Shown: positions 27,101 to 34,126, counted from the stretch's first letter. The stretch is DNA of 64,000 nucleotides from Sphingomonas spermidinifaciens (GCF_002351485.1 NZ_NWMW01000003.1:124001-188000); one strand, 5' to 3'. The notes: a model not told the origin generated them from the sequence alone. Made by a program: numbers and translations.

Positions 27101-29917
27101 GGTGCCGGTCACGATCGTTCCGGTCGCATCGATCGCCGCCACCGGCGGTGCTGGCGCGGTCAGGTCCGGGCTTGCCAGCGAGACCGTGGGCGAGGCGTTG
27201 CCCGCCGCGTCGCGCTGCAACACGCCGATGGCGCTGCCATCGACCTGTGCCGGCGTCAGAACCGCCGAATAGAGGCCATCGGCCCCGACCGTCGCCTGAC
27301 CGATCAAGCTGCCATCGGCGGCGCGGACCTCGACCGTCGCGCCGGGTTCCCCCGTCCCGGTGACGACAGTCCCATCGACATTGATGCTCGCGGCCGGTGC
27401 GTCGGGGGCGGTCTGGTCGGGGGCCGTCACGCTGACTGGTGGCGAGACGTTGCCACCTTCGTCCACCTGCCGCACCGACAGTGTCTCGCCGTCGCGCTGC
27501 GCCGGCGCGAGCGTTGCGAAATAGGTGCCGTCGGCACCCACCGGTGCGCGGCCGATCACGACTCCTGTCGCGTCGGTGACGACGACGATCGCGCCGGGCT
27601 CACCCGCGCCGGTCACGCTCGCGCCGTCTGCCGCGATGGCCGCGGTGGGGGCACCGGGCGCGGTCAGGTCGGGCGTCGCCAGCGACAGCGGTGCGGACAC
27701 GTTGCCCGCTGCATCCTGCTGGACAAGGCTGATCGCAGCGCCATCCGCGCGGGGCGGCGACAGGGGAATGGTGAAGCTGCCGTCGGCCGCCGGGACGCCG
27801 CGGGCAATCTCGACACCCGCGGCGTCGCGGACGATGATCGTCGCGCCAGCTTCCCCCGTGCCCGTCAGCGAGCCGCCGTCGGCAGCGATTGTCGCCGTCG
27901 GCGCATCGGGCGCGGTCAGGTCGGGCGCGGCCAGCGTCGTCGGCGCACTGGTGTTGGCGGCGGCGTCGGTCAGCGTGACGGTCACCGTCTCGCCATTTGT
28001 GAGCGGCGGCACGAGCGCCACGGTGAAGCTGCCGTCGGCGGCAACGATCGCGGTCCCGATCACCGCGCCGGCGGCACTGCGAACGACGATCAGCGTCCCC
28101 GCCTCACCGGTGCCGGTCACGTTGCTGCCATCGACATCGACGGCTGCGACCGGGGCAGCCGGCGCGGTCAGGTCGGGCGCAGTTGCATCCACCGCGTCCG
28201 ACCGATTACCCGCCGGGTCCGTCTGGTTGACCGACAGCGTTCCACCATTGGCCTGAACGGGGTTCAGAGCGACACTGTATGTGCCGTCGGCGGCGACCGT
28301 AGCAGTGCCGAGCACGCGCCCGTCGGATGCGCGGACTTCGACGAGGGCACCGGGTTCGCCGGTGCCGGCGACGGCACCGCCCGCCGCATCGACGACCGCC
28401 GTCGGCATCGCCGGCGGGGTGATGTCGGGCGCCGCCAACGACGCCGCGGGCGAGACGTTCCCCGCCGCATCCGACTGAACCACGGCAAGCGTGCCGCCAT
28501 TCGCCGCGGGAGGGCTGAGCGGCAAGATAATGCGGGCATCGCTGCCGACCACGCCGCGGGCGAGCTCGACACCGGCGGCATCGCGCACGATCACCGTCGC
28601 GCCCGCTTCGCCCGTACCCGAGACACTGGTGCCGTCGGCCGCGATGCTAACCACCGGTACACCCGGCGCTGTGATATCCGGAGCATTGATGAGCGTCGGC
28701 GCGGACACGTTGCCCGCGCCATCGCTCTGCACGACCGCCACCGCTTCGCCATTGCTCAGCAGCGGCGAGAGCGCGATCGCGAACGCACCATCGGCACCGA
28801 CCACAGCGGTCCCCACTTGCGCCCCGTCCGGGCCGCGCACGACGATCGTCGCGCCCGGCTCGCCGGTCCCGCTCAGCCGAGTGCCGTCTGCGTCAATCGC
28901 CACGACCGGCGCACCGGGCGCGGTCAGGTCCGGGGCGGTCGCCGTCGTCGATGTCGAAACGTTACCCGCGGCGTCGGTCAGCGTGACCGACACGCCCTCG
29001 CCATTGGTGCGCGGCGGGTTGAGCGGCAAGTTGAACGTCCCGTCGCTGCCCACCGTACCGGTCGCGATCACGGCACCCGCGGCATCGCGGATCGTCACCG
29101 TCGCGCCCGCCTCACCGGTCCCGGTGACGGCTTGCCCGTCCGGTGCCACCGTCACGACCGGCGCTCCGGGCGCAGTGGAATCCGGGGCCGTCGCCGTCGT
29201 CGGCGTCGAGACGTTGCCCGCGGCGTCGGCCAGCGTGACTGACACGCTCTCGCCATTGGTGCGCGGCGGGTTGAGCGGCAAGTTGAACGTCCCGTCGCTG
29301 CCCACAGTACCGGTCGCGATGACGGCACCCGCGGCATCGCGGATCGTCACCGTCGCGCCGGCCTCACCGGTACCGGTTACGGCTTGCCCGCTGGAAGCCA
29401 CCTGCACGACCGGGGCGCCCGGCGGTGACGTGTCCGCCGTGCCGCCGCCACCGCCACCGCCATTGCCAGGCGGAACGACGCCATCCGATGAATCGTCTCC
29501 GCCCCCTCCCGCCGCCGCAGTTGCGCCGACGCCCGCCACTCCTGCCAGCAGCGCCGGGATCAGGACCGAGCTGCCGCCCGCCGGGGCGGCGGCGCTGGCG
29601 AGCAGTTCCTCGATATCGTTGAGAAGCCGATAGCGGCCAATGCCGTTGCCGGGCGCTTCGGCCAGCCACAGTGTTCGGTCGGGCTCGACGAAGACAAGGT
29701 CGCTCGTCACGCCGGCCGTCGTGTCGTAAAAATTGGCGATCCGGATCTCCTGGCCGTCGATCAGGCGGACGATGAGATCGTTGCCATCCCGCGTCATCGA
29801 AGCGACCGATTCTCGGGCGATCTGGAGCCGAACGATACTCGGCGCGTCGAGCGCGATCGCATCGATTGCTACGTCGGTGGTTCTGCCAGTTGCCTTGTTG
29901 ACGAGGTCGGCCTGCAC
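21101..29917 (-). CDS. bapA: Giant Bap/LapF-type Ig-repeat adhesin
   Basis: About 2938 residues. I choose the GTG at 29917 because AAGGAGG lies seven bases upstream; the TTG at 29923 is only one base from it. An N-terminal prefix-like domain of about 125 residues (IVRLIDGQEIRIANFYD, LNDIEELLA) and a Gly-rich hinge come first. Then 26 tandem Ig-like units of about 84 residues follow (APDLTAPDAP linkers, GTGEAGATVTV). A ~640-residue C-terminal region has VCBS-like modules (GTLTINPDGSYVYVPD, GTLFIDADGSYRYVVD) and no classical signal peptide, as expected for type I secretion cargo. Proteins of this kind mediate surface attachment and biofilm formation. The transport genes follow directly. Confidence 0.93.
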   Translation of the reverse strand: MQADLVNKATGRTTDVAIDAIALDAPSIVRLQIARESVASMTRDGNDLIVRLIDGQEIRIANFYDTTAGVTSDLVFVEPDRTLWLAEAPGNGIGRYRLLNDIEELLASAAAPAGGSSVLIPALLAGVAGVGATAAAGGGGDDSSDGVVPPGNGGGGGGGTADTSPPGAPVVQVASSGQAVTGTGEAGATVTIRDAAGAVIATGTVGSDGTFNLPLNPPRTNGESVSVTLADAAGNVSTPTTATAPDSTAPGAPVVTVAPDGQAVTGTGEAGATVTIRDAAGAVIATGTVGSDGTFNLPLNPPRTNGEGVSVTLTDAAGNVSTSTTATAPDLTAPGAPVVAIDADGTRLSGTGEPGATIVVRGPDGAQVGTAVVGADGAFAIALSPLLSNGEAVAVVQSDGAGNVSAPTLINAPDITAPGVPVVSIAADGTSVSGTGEAGATVIVRDAAGVELARGVVGSDARIILPLSPPAANGGTLAVVQSDAAGNVSPAASLAAPDITPPAMPTAVVDAAGGAVAGTGEPGALVEVRASDGRVLGTATVAADGTYSVALNPVQANGGTLSVNQTDPAGNRSDAVDATAPDLTAPAAPVAAVDVDGSNVTGTGEAGTLIVVRSAAGAVIGTAIVAADGSFTVALVPPLTNGETVTVTLTDAAANTSAPTTLAAPDLTAPDAPTATIAADGGSLTGTGEAGATIIVRDAAGVEIARGVPAADGSFTIPLSPPRADGAAISLVQQDAAGNVSAPLSLATPDLTAPGAPTAAIAADGASVTGAGEPGAIVVVTDATGVVIGRAPVGADGTYFATLAPAQRDGETLSVRQVDEGGNVSPPVSVTAPDQTAPDAPAASINVDGTVVTGTGEPGATVEVRAADGSLIGQATVGADGLYSAVLTPAQVDGSAIGVLQRDAAGNASPTVSLASPDLTAPAPPVAAIDATGTIVTGTGEPGAAIAVRAPDGTLLGTGTVDVAGGYTVSLVPAQINSEALSVVQTDAAGNASGQTGVIAPDLTAPAAPSAAIAADGSQLTGTGEAGATVRAFDPTGQLIGTGIVQPGGDFTIALAPPQVNGETITVRLIDAAGNLSPAATAIAPDLVPNDSPVAPIASISADGGVVSGTGEPGAVLTIRGPDGSSVGTGTVLGDGSFSIALTPAQRDGEVLSVVQVRPGGAGSPPAFVTAPDLTAPDAPTAALSPTGDVVTGSGEAGATVTVRAADGAVLGTGTANANGAFAIALSPAQTNGEVLSVVQVDAAGNPSAATPLTALDTTPPAAPTLTIGADGAVATGTGEPGATVTITDPAGIVIGTAVVGADGGYTAALDPAQVDAQQLSATQSDGAGNVSPVATATAPDLTAPEAPLAAVAPDGAQILGSGEPGTAVSVTDAGGTVIATGVVAADGSFAIALAPAVVSGEALTVRLTDAAGNVSPPASATSPDLTAPDAPVATIAADGASVTGTGEPGATVRVLDSNGVTLGSTVVDAGGAFTVPLAPPVREGQVLSVDQRDAAGNRSPAVTVTAPDLTAPDAPTAAIADDGATVTGSGEVGATIRVVDAAGVLLGSAIVDAAGNYTAALSPAQRNGELLSATQVDGAGNVSAPLPLRAPDLTAPDAPVAALSDDGARLTGTGEAGALVRVSDASGNVIASGTVDADGTFSIPLAPPLLSAEVVGVVLVDAAGNVSAPTAVTALDATAPDAPVALVADDGLTLVGTGEAGAIVTVTDAAGTVIASGNVGTDGSFTLPLSPPLRNGETVGVVLTDAAGNASPSVSAVAPDLTAPGAPVATIAIDGGSVSGTGEPGASVRIQVDGVEVGSTIVGADGAFTATLAVPLTNGQAVSVTQVDAAGNVSPPTPLTAPDYDGPPAPTATITPDGATVSGIGSAGATINVLDRDGSVLGTTIVAADGRYTATLTPPQVEGDILTVQQADAAGNPSPPVSLASPDLTAPDAPTAIVSGDGLTVTGTSEAGAIVTVRAPDGTALGTTTVTAEGSYSVTLATAQIAGQVLTVTQADAAGNVSGAANALAPDLTAPDAPTAIVSGDGLIVTGTGEAGATVTVRAPDGSALGTATVTAEGSYSVTLATAQIAGQVLTVTQADAAGNVSGAANALAPDLTAPDAPTAIVSGDGLTVTGTGEAGATVTVRAPDGTALGTATVTAEGSYSVTLATAQIMGQVLTVTQADAAGNVSGGANALAPDLTAPDAPTATVSGDGLTVTGTGEAGATVTIRDAGGNVVASAVVAAGGAFTATLSPPQANGEILTVVQVDAAGNPSPGITVAAPDITPPAVPVDLAVAADGATLTGLGEANALVRVTDPGGNLIGSGTVGSDGRFSVALVPPQVAGQALGVVLIDAAGNSSGAGDVAAPFDIIAFDNADTALLDLVPVTTAVDLGEANYTLLLSLGIIDLQAQVLAVPAVNFTVAAGHSLAASFSYDALASIGVAADYRIVVQRFDGTQWVSLAGSPGATLLELGLLNGDLNAVADLGPGQYRAFVAFEGLAGVGLLGGLEVSGIDSDFTQIGGILPEAATGNVITDAGPGGAVDVVSPATVVETVTFGGTVTVVAAGGTAIRGDHGTLTINPDGSYVYVPDASAAAIGRTDAFTYTLLDPSDGERESAALTIGIGSGDVTGPPQAVADSAAVSVDYDYLVTNPAPVNAFSFDTPGAIVLPVTASQTGSFAVAANDISDVTISAIRGGNLSLLPSYTIIVRDDAGVQVASGTGVAIVGPLGAGFSLTVPDLAPGNYSFTVSSTNIVGTGYTTTAVVSQSITNLDEFVYDGAADVSGNILANDVEGSTFAALRIETPTGFVSVGSAQVEVDGEYGTLFIDADGSYRYVVDAGLPYSAVDRVESFAYEIVQPGGATATATLDIAIAAQTPAGAASMAFAEDPALFEVHGELEAVLSAYLDAQEPEMAPAGHGLRTSDVMPSAAAVGTTIDDPFAFIDARPIEDDRDRLNSI
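23290..24141 (-). repeat. Near-identical 252-bp tandem units in the adhesin gene
   Basis: Ig-like units 22 to 25, counted from the N-terminus, are almost identical at DNA level with a fixed period of 252 bases (84 codons). Each encodes SGDGLTVTGTGEAGATVTV or a close variant, and the last unit diverges halfway. The N-terminal units 1 and 2 show the same 252-base spacing (identical stretches starting near 29009 and 29261). Such identity next to 20 diverged units points to recent duplication or gene conversion. Confidence 0.9.
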
Positions 29918-29923
29918 GAGCAA

Positions 29924-30313
29924 TCCTCCTTCTGGCCGCTCTGCCGCAGGTTCATCGTCGATTGTTCAGGCGATGGCGCGGTCGGGAAACGGCATCTTGA
30001 TCGATGCCGGTGTACCGCGCGGGCGGACAACATGCTGCTATGCTTCCATTTTCGGAAGCAATCATGTTCCTGCGCGGTGACAGGATCCATCATGAGCCGG
30101 GCTTCGCTGAACCAGCCCGGCTTCATATCCGGCGGGTCCTTCGAAGCGGACGCTTACGTTCTCGCGGTCAATTTCGAGGGAAGCACGTCATTCTAAACGG
30201 ACGGAGGCCCCACCCGGACAGCCGCGCCGTGTCGATACGGGTCAAGGACTGCTTTGCCAACATCGTCACACTGGCTGCCGGAAGCCGGCTGTCGCAGACA
30301 CGGTCTGTAAAGC
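29924..30313. promoter_or_regulatory. 390-base leader between adhesin gene and tRNA-Gly, with two dyads
   Basis: This gap must contain the minus-strand promoter of the adhesin gene. Two perfect inverted repeats stand out: TGCTTCC/GGAAGCA (30041-30047 with 30054-30060) and AGCCGGGCT/AGCCCGGCT (30095-30103 with 30114-30122). Neither is followed by a U-run. They could be operators or leader structures. The second overlaps a small plus-strand frame (30092-30196). I cannot place -35/-10 boxes with confidence. Confidence 0.4.
30092..30196 (+). CDS. Possible 34-residue protein or gene remnant next to tRNA-Gly
   Basis: ATG at 30092 with AGGA six bases upstream opens a 34-codon frame to TAA at 30196. 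It includes NQPGFISGGSFEADAYVLAV, a mixed, folded-looking composition. It is the only plus-strand candidate in the whole left block and lies at the proposed right junction of that block. It may be a true small protein, a truncated gene or chance. No family is recognised. Confidence 0.25.
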   Translation: MSRASLNQPGFISGGSFEADAYVLAVNFEGSTSF

Positions 30314-30387
30314 TGGAGCGGGTGAAGGGAATCGAACCCTCGTCGTAAGCTTGGGAAGCTTCTGCTCTACCATTGAGCTACACCCGC
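30314..30387 (-). tRNA. tRNA-Gly (anticodon CCC)
   Basis: 74 bases including an encoded CCA. The acceptor stem GCGGGTG pairs with CACCCGC. The D-arm is GCTC/GAGC, and the anticodon stem is GAAGC/GCTTA around the loop TTCCCAA, giving anticodon CCC. The T-arm is GAGGG-TTCGATT-CCCTT and the discriminator is T. The stem has one G-A mismatch at its base, and the overall sequence resembles known bacterial tRNA-Gly(CCC). Its last 18 bases are repeated at 509-526. Confidence 0.95.
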
Positions 30388-30451
30388 GACGCTTGCGCGC
30401 CATAGCCGGGTGCGGAGGGTCAATGCAAGACCGTCCACACCCGGCCACGCA

Positions 30452-32503
30452 TTACCAGATGCGCACCCGCTGCGGCGCTGCGAGATAGAGCTTCGAGCCC
30501 GGTGCGGGCTGGAACGCCGGATACCAGGGGTCGAGGTTTCGGACGATCCAGGCGCGCTGCTGCGAAGGCGAATGCGGGTCGGTCAGCAGCCGGTTGCGCA
30601 AGTCCGCCTCGCGATAGTTGCGCCGCCATACCTGCGCCCAGCCGAGATAGAAGCGCTGGTCGGCGGTGAAGCCGCCCACCGTCGGCGGCACCTTGCCGCC
30701 TAGCGATGCCAGATAAGCGTCGTGTGCAACCGTCAGCCCGGCAAGGTCGGCGACATTCTCGCCCAGCGTCAGCGCACCCTTCAGCTTCATGCCCGGGAGC
30801 GGTTCGTAGGCGTCGTACTGCGCCACCAGCGCGTCGGTGCGCTGCTTGAACGCGGCGACGTCGGCGGGCGTCCACCAGTCGGTCAGGCGCCCCTCGGCAT
30901 TGTACTTGGCGCCCTGGTCATCGAAATGATGGCTCAGTTCATGGCCGATCACCGCGCCGATGCCGCCATAATTAACGGCCGGATCGGCATTGGGGTCGAA
31001 GAAGGGCGGCTGCAGGATCGCGGCGGGAAACACGATCTCGACCATGCCGAAATTGGCATAGGCGTTGACCGTCATTGGCGTCATCCCCCACTCCCAGCGC
31101 TGGAGCGGCTTGCCGAGATGGCCGACATTCCATGCGTGCGCCCATTCGGCCGCCCGCACCTTGTTGCCGAAGGCGTCGCCGGCGACGATCTCAAGGTCGG
31201 AGTAATCGCGCCAGCGGTCGGGATAGCCGATCTTCGGCGTGAAGGCGGCGAGCTTGGCATGCGCCTTTGCCTTGGTCTCGGGCGCCATCCAGTCGAGCCG
31301 GTCGATGCGCCGGTCCATCGCGGCGATCACGTTCTTGACCAGCGTGTCCGCCGCCGCCTTGGTTTCGGGCGGAAAGTAGCGCGCGACATAGACTTTGCTC
31401 ACCTCGTCGGCGAGCGCGTCGCTGGTGAAGCCGACGGCGCGCTTCCACCGCGCCTCCTGCTCGGGCGTGCCCGAAAGGACGGTGCCTTTGAACGCGAAGA
31501 CCGCATCGTCGATCGCCGCGGGCAGGACGTCGGCATATTCCTCGAGGCTGCGGACGATCAACTGGTCGCGCAGGACCGAAACCGGCGTCGCGGCGATCAG
31601 CTTCGCCTCGCCGGCGAGGGCGGTCGGCTGGGCGACGATCAGTTCGCTTACCGGCGTGCCGATACCGCGCAGATAGGCGGCGAAGTCGAAGCCCGGCGCC
31701 GTGCGCGCCAGCTCGTCGACGGTCATCTTGTTGTAGACCTTGTCGCGGTTGCGGCTTTCGACCCGCGTCCAGTGCGCGCGCGCGATACCCGTCTCGAAGT
31801 CGAGAATCGCTTTGGCGCGGGCCGCCGCATCACCCTCCCCCGCCAGCGTCAGGATACGGGCGAGATGCGCCTGATAGGCCGTGCGCGCCTCGACCAGCTT
31901 GGCATCGCTCGAGAGATAATAATCGCGATCGGGCATCCCCAGCCCGCCCTGCGACAGGCGGACGACATAGGTTTCGGGTGCCTTGTCGTCCTGACCGACA
32001 TAGCTGCGCACAGGGACGGCGATGCCCATGCGATCGGCCTGGGCAAGCAGGGCGGGGTAGCCGCGCTTGTCGGTAAGCGCCTTGATCCGGGCGAGCCACG
32101 GCTGGACGGGCGCAAGTCCCTTCGCGTCGATCGCCGGACGGTCGAGATAGGCGGCATAAGCTATGCCGATCTTTGAATTGCCCTGCGCCCGCGCCGCCTC
32201 CAGAAGGCCGCGGGTCCGCTCGGTCGACAGGTCGGCGAGCACGCTGAACATGCCATAATTCGACTTGTCGGCGGGGATCGGCGTGCGCGCCGCCCAGCCG
32301 CCATTGGCGAACGCATAAAAGTCTTCACCAGGCGCGACCGAGCGGTCCATGCCGGCCACGTCGAAACCAAAGGTGCCGATCTGCGGCTTGGCGGCGGCGG
32401 CACTGGCCTGATCGGGGCCGGCCCCCGAGCGGTCCGTGGTCGTGCACGCGGCGACCAGCGAGACCGAGGCTAGCAACACACTGGTACGGATAAGCTTTCC
32501 CAT
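30452..32503 (-). CDS. M13-family zinc metallopeptidase (neprilysin-like lipoprotein)
   Basis: 683 residues from the ATG at 32503 (GAGTGGG upstream); an in-frame extension to 32584 has no ribosome site. The lipoprotein signal ends LVAACTTT (C20). The N-terminal M13 domain includes GEDFYAFANGGWA. The catalytic domain has HELSH at about 519-523 (VIGHELSHHFDDQGAKYN) and the third ligand in GENVADLAGL. The C-terminus has QRAWIVRNLDPWYPAF, close to the usual M13 ending. It should be a periplasmic or surface-exposed peptidase acting on small peptides. It is not clearly linked to its neighbours. Confidence 0.95.
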   Translation of the reverse strand: MGKLIRTSVLLASVSLVAACTTTDRSGAGPDQASAAAAKPQIGTFGFDVAGMDRSVAPGEDFYAFANGGWAARTPIPADKSNYGMFSVLADLSTERTRGLLEAARAQGNSKIGIAYAAYLDRPAIDAKGLAPVQPWLARIKALTDKRGYPALLAQADRMGIAVPVRSYVGQDDKAPETYVVRLSQGGLGMPDRDYYLSSDAKLVEARTAYQAHLARILTLAGEGDAAARAKAILDFETGIARAHWTRVESRNRDKVYNKMTVDELARTAPGFDFAAYLRGIGTPVSELIVAQPTALAGEAKLIAATPVSVLRDQLIVRSLEEYADVLPAAIDDAVFAFKGTVLSGTPEQEARWKRAVGFTSDALADEVSKVYVARYFPPETKAAADTLVKNVIAAMDRRIDRLDWMAPETKAKAHAKLAAFTPKIGYPDRWRDYSDLEIVAGDAFGNKVRAAEWAHAWNVGHLGKPLQRWEWGMTPMTVNAYANFGMVEIVFPAAILQPPFFDPNADPAVNYGGIGAVIGHELSHHFDDQGAKYNAEGRLTDWWTPADVAAFKQRTDALVAQYDAYEPLPGMKLKGALTLGENVADLAGLTVAHDAYLASLGGKVPPTVGGFTADQRFYLGWAQVWRRNYREADLRNRLLTDPHSPSQQRAWIVRNLDPWYPAFQPAPGSKLYLAAPQRVRIW

Positions 32504-32603
32504 GAACATCCCACTCGTTCGGGTTCCCGATCGGGATGTAGACCGAAGCGCCTGCCCGGCCAAGATCGTTACGAACAGTACCATCGACGCGAGTGTCGAG
32601 GCA

Positions 32604-32981
32604 TCATGGGCGCAGCGGTATCTGCTCCAGCTCGAACAGCCGGTCGACCTCCATCACCAGCTCGCGGAGGTGAAAGGGCTTGGACAGGACGCGCGCCTGC
32701 GGCATCGCCTTGCCTGCCTTCAGCGTCACCGCGGCGAAGCCGGTGATGAACATCACGCGCATCTCGGGCGCGATCTCGCCCGCGCGCTGCGCCAGCTCGA
32801 TCCCGTCCATCTCGGGCATCACGATATCTGTCAGCAGCAGGTCGAACCGTTCCGCCTCGATCAGCGGCAGCGCCGCGGTCCCGCGATCGACGGCACTGAC
32901 GAGGTAGCCCGCGCGTTCCAGCGCACGCGTCAGATATTCGCGCATCACCGTATCGTCTTCGGCGAGCAGAATTCGGTACAT
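32604..32981 (-). CDS. cpdR: CpdR-type single-domain response regulator
   Basis: 125 residues from the ATG at 32981, chosen because AAGGGG lies five bases upstream; a GTG two codons earlier is less well placed. It is a receiver domain only. AEDD is near the N-terminus, the acceptor is D52 in LLLTDIVMPEMDGIELA, and MFITGFAAVTLKAG and VLSKPFHLRELV follow. The FITGFAAV and SKPFHLREL segments are the hallmarks of CpdR. In Caulobacter, unphosphorylated CpdR is an adaptor that primes ClpXP for cell-cycle proteolysis and is controlled by CckA-ChpT. It appears as a single gene here. Confidence 0.93.
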   Translation of the reverse strand: MYRILLAEDDTVMREYLTRALERAGYLVSAVDRGTAALPLIEAERFDLLLTDIVMPEMDGIELAQRAGEIAPEMRVMFITGFAAVTLKAGKAMPQARVLSKPFHLRELVMEVDRLFELEQIPLRP

Positions 32982-33092
32982 CGTCACCCCTTCGATCGAG
33001 GCGTTCGTGTATGTCCAAAGCCCTTAAGATTTTCCAGCCACGACGCCCGGACTGCGACGGACCGATTGCCGAGGCGGGCAAGGACGCATAGC

Positions 33093-33950
33093 GTGCTGTC
33101 CGTGACCGACGCCCCTTCGCGCAGCTTCGATCTTCATGGCCCCGCCACGCCCGACAGCCCCGTGGTGCTCAGCGTGCCACATGCCGGGCGCGACTATCCG
33201 CGCGAGTTGATCGACGCGCTGCGCGTCCCGCTGGCGGCGCTGCTGCCGCTCGAAGATCGGCACGTCGACGCGATCGCCCATGCGGCGCGGCGCGGCGAAA
33301 CGATGATGGTCGCGCGCCGGCCGCGCGCGTGGATCGATCTCAACCGGTCGGAACGGGAGCGCGATCCGCTGGTCGACGACGGAGTAACGCCGCATGCCGC
33401 GCCGCAACCTTCGATCAAGCTGCGCAGCGGCCTTGGCCTCGTGCCGCGGCGGGTGGCGCCGGCGGGCGAGCTTTGGCGCGGACGGTTCGCGGGCAAGGCA
33501 ATCGAGCGACGGATCGCGGAGGACCACCGGCCCTACCACGAAACGCTCGGCGCGTTGCTCGAGGCAGCGCGCGCACGCTTCGGGATCGCGATTCTGATCG
33601 ACCTTCATTCCATGCCGACGCTTGGGGTTGGCGGCGCGCAAATCGTGCTTGGCGACCGGTTCGGTCGCGCCGCCGCGAGTCCCATCGTGTCGATCGCCGA
33701 GGCGGCGGCACGCGCTCACGGCTTTCACACCGCGCTCAATACGCCCTACGCAGGCGGCCATATCCTCGAGCGGCACGGTGCGCCCGCGCGCGACGTGCAC
33801 GCCATTCAGGTCGAGATCGACCGGCTGCTCTATCTCGATCCGCTCACGCTCGAGCCGGGTCCGGGCCTCGTCCGTATGGCTGCGATGCTGCGCGCGATGA
33901 TCGACGCGCTCGCCGATCTCGCCCTTCCCCGCCTCGCCGCCGCGGAATAG
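33093..33950 (+). CDS. N-formylglutamate amidohydrolase family protein
   Basis: 285 residues from a GTG at 33093 with AAGGA eight bases upstream; the frame is open further upstream, but that part is antisense to cpdR. Motifs: VVLSVPHAGRDYPRELID near the N-terminus, WIDLNRSERERDPLVDDG, ILIDLHSMPTLGVGGAQIVLGD, NTPYAGGHILERHG and AIQVEIDRLLYLD. The family hydrolyses N-formylglutamate to glutamate and formate at the end of histidine breakdown. Without other hut genes nearby, the exact substrate is uncertain. Confidence 0.88.
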   Translation: MLSVTDAPSRSFDLHGPATPDSPVVLSVPHAGRDYPRELIDALRVPLAALLPLEDRHVDAIAHAARRGETMMVARRPRAWIDLNRSERERDPLVDDGVTPHAAPQPSIKLRSGLGLVPRRVAPAGELWRGRFAGKAIERRIAEDHRPYHETLGALLEAARARFGIAILIDLHSMPTLGVGGAQIVLGDRFGRAAASPIVSIAEAAARAHGFHTALNTPYAGGHILERHGAPARDVHAIQVEIDRLLYLDPLTLEPGPGLVRMAAMLRAMIDALADLALPRLAAAE

Positions 33951-33958
33951 CGCGCAAT

Positions 33959-33991
33959 AAAAAACCAGCCGATGCTGAAAGCACCGGCTGG
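33959..33991 (-). terminator. Intrinsic terminator of the candidate small RNA
   Basis: On the minus strand CCAGCCGGTGCT pairs with AGCATCGGCTGG (33980-33991 with 33965-33976, loop TTC, one G-U pair) and six T follow (33964-33959). On the plus strand the wobble becomes an A-C mismatch and no T-run follows, so the direction is minus. Confidence 0.85.
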
Positions 33992-34064
33992 CCAAGGTTC
34001 AGGGAGGAGACACGCCCGGAGGCGTGTCATACGGCCCAGCGAAAGGGGGGACACCAGACCGTAC
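33959..34064 (-). ncRNA. Candidate trans-acting small RNA with CU-rich anti-SD motifs
   Basis: About 106 nt, bounded by a promoter and a terminator with no reading frame needed. Hairpin 1 (34030-34063) has a 7-bp stem closed around a C-rich loop containing CCCCCCUUUC (34041-34050). Hairpin 2 (34010-34027) has the stem ACACGCC/GGCGUGU with a UCCG loop. A single-stranded CUCCUCCCU (34001-34009), complementary to a Shine-Dalgarno, follows. The last hairpin (33965-33991) has a 12-bp stem with one G-U pair and is followed by six U. This is a textbook layout for an Hfq-type regulator that blocks ribosome binding. CU-rich loops of this sort are known from cuckoo (CcsR) RNAs of Rhodobacter, but I do not claim homology. 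Confidence 0.7.
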
Positions 34065-34070
34065 AAGTCG

Positions 34071-34098
34071 AATATAGGCGCCCGGACCTGTGGCGCAA
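34071..34098 (-). promoter_or_regulatory. Sigma-70-like promoter of the candidate small RNA
   Basis: On the minus strand TTGCGC (34098-34093) and TATATT (34076-34071) are 16 bases apart, in a GC-rich setting where such an AT box stands out. Six bases after the -10 box, the predicted start at 34064 falls exactly one base before hairpin 1. Confidence 0.6.
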
Positions 34099-34126
34099 GA
34101 GGCACGCTCAAGGAAAAAGTTTGCGT

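Noticed and set aside
32436..33092. Upstream extension of the N-formylglutamate amidohydrolase frame
   Set aside because: That part is antisense to cpdR and the M13 gene. A GTG at 33093 with a good ribosome site starts the conserved domain.
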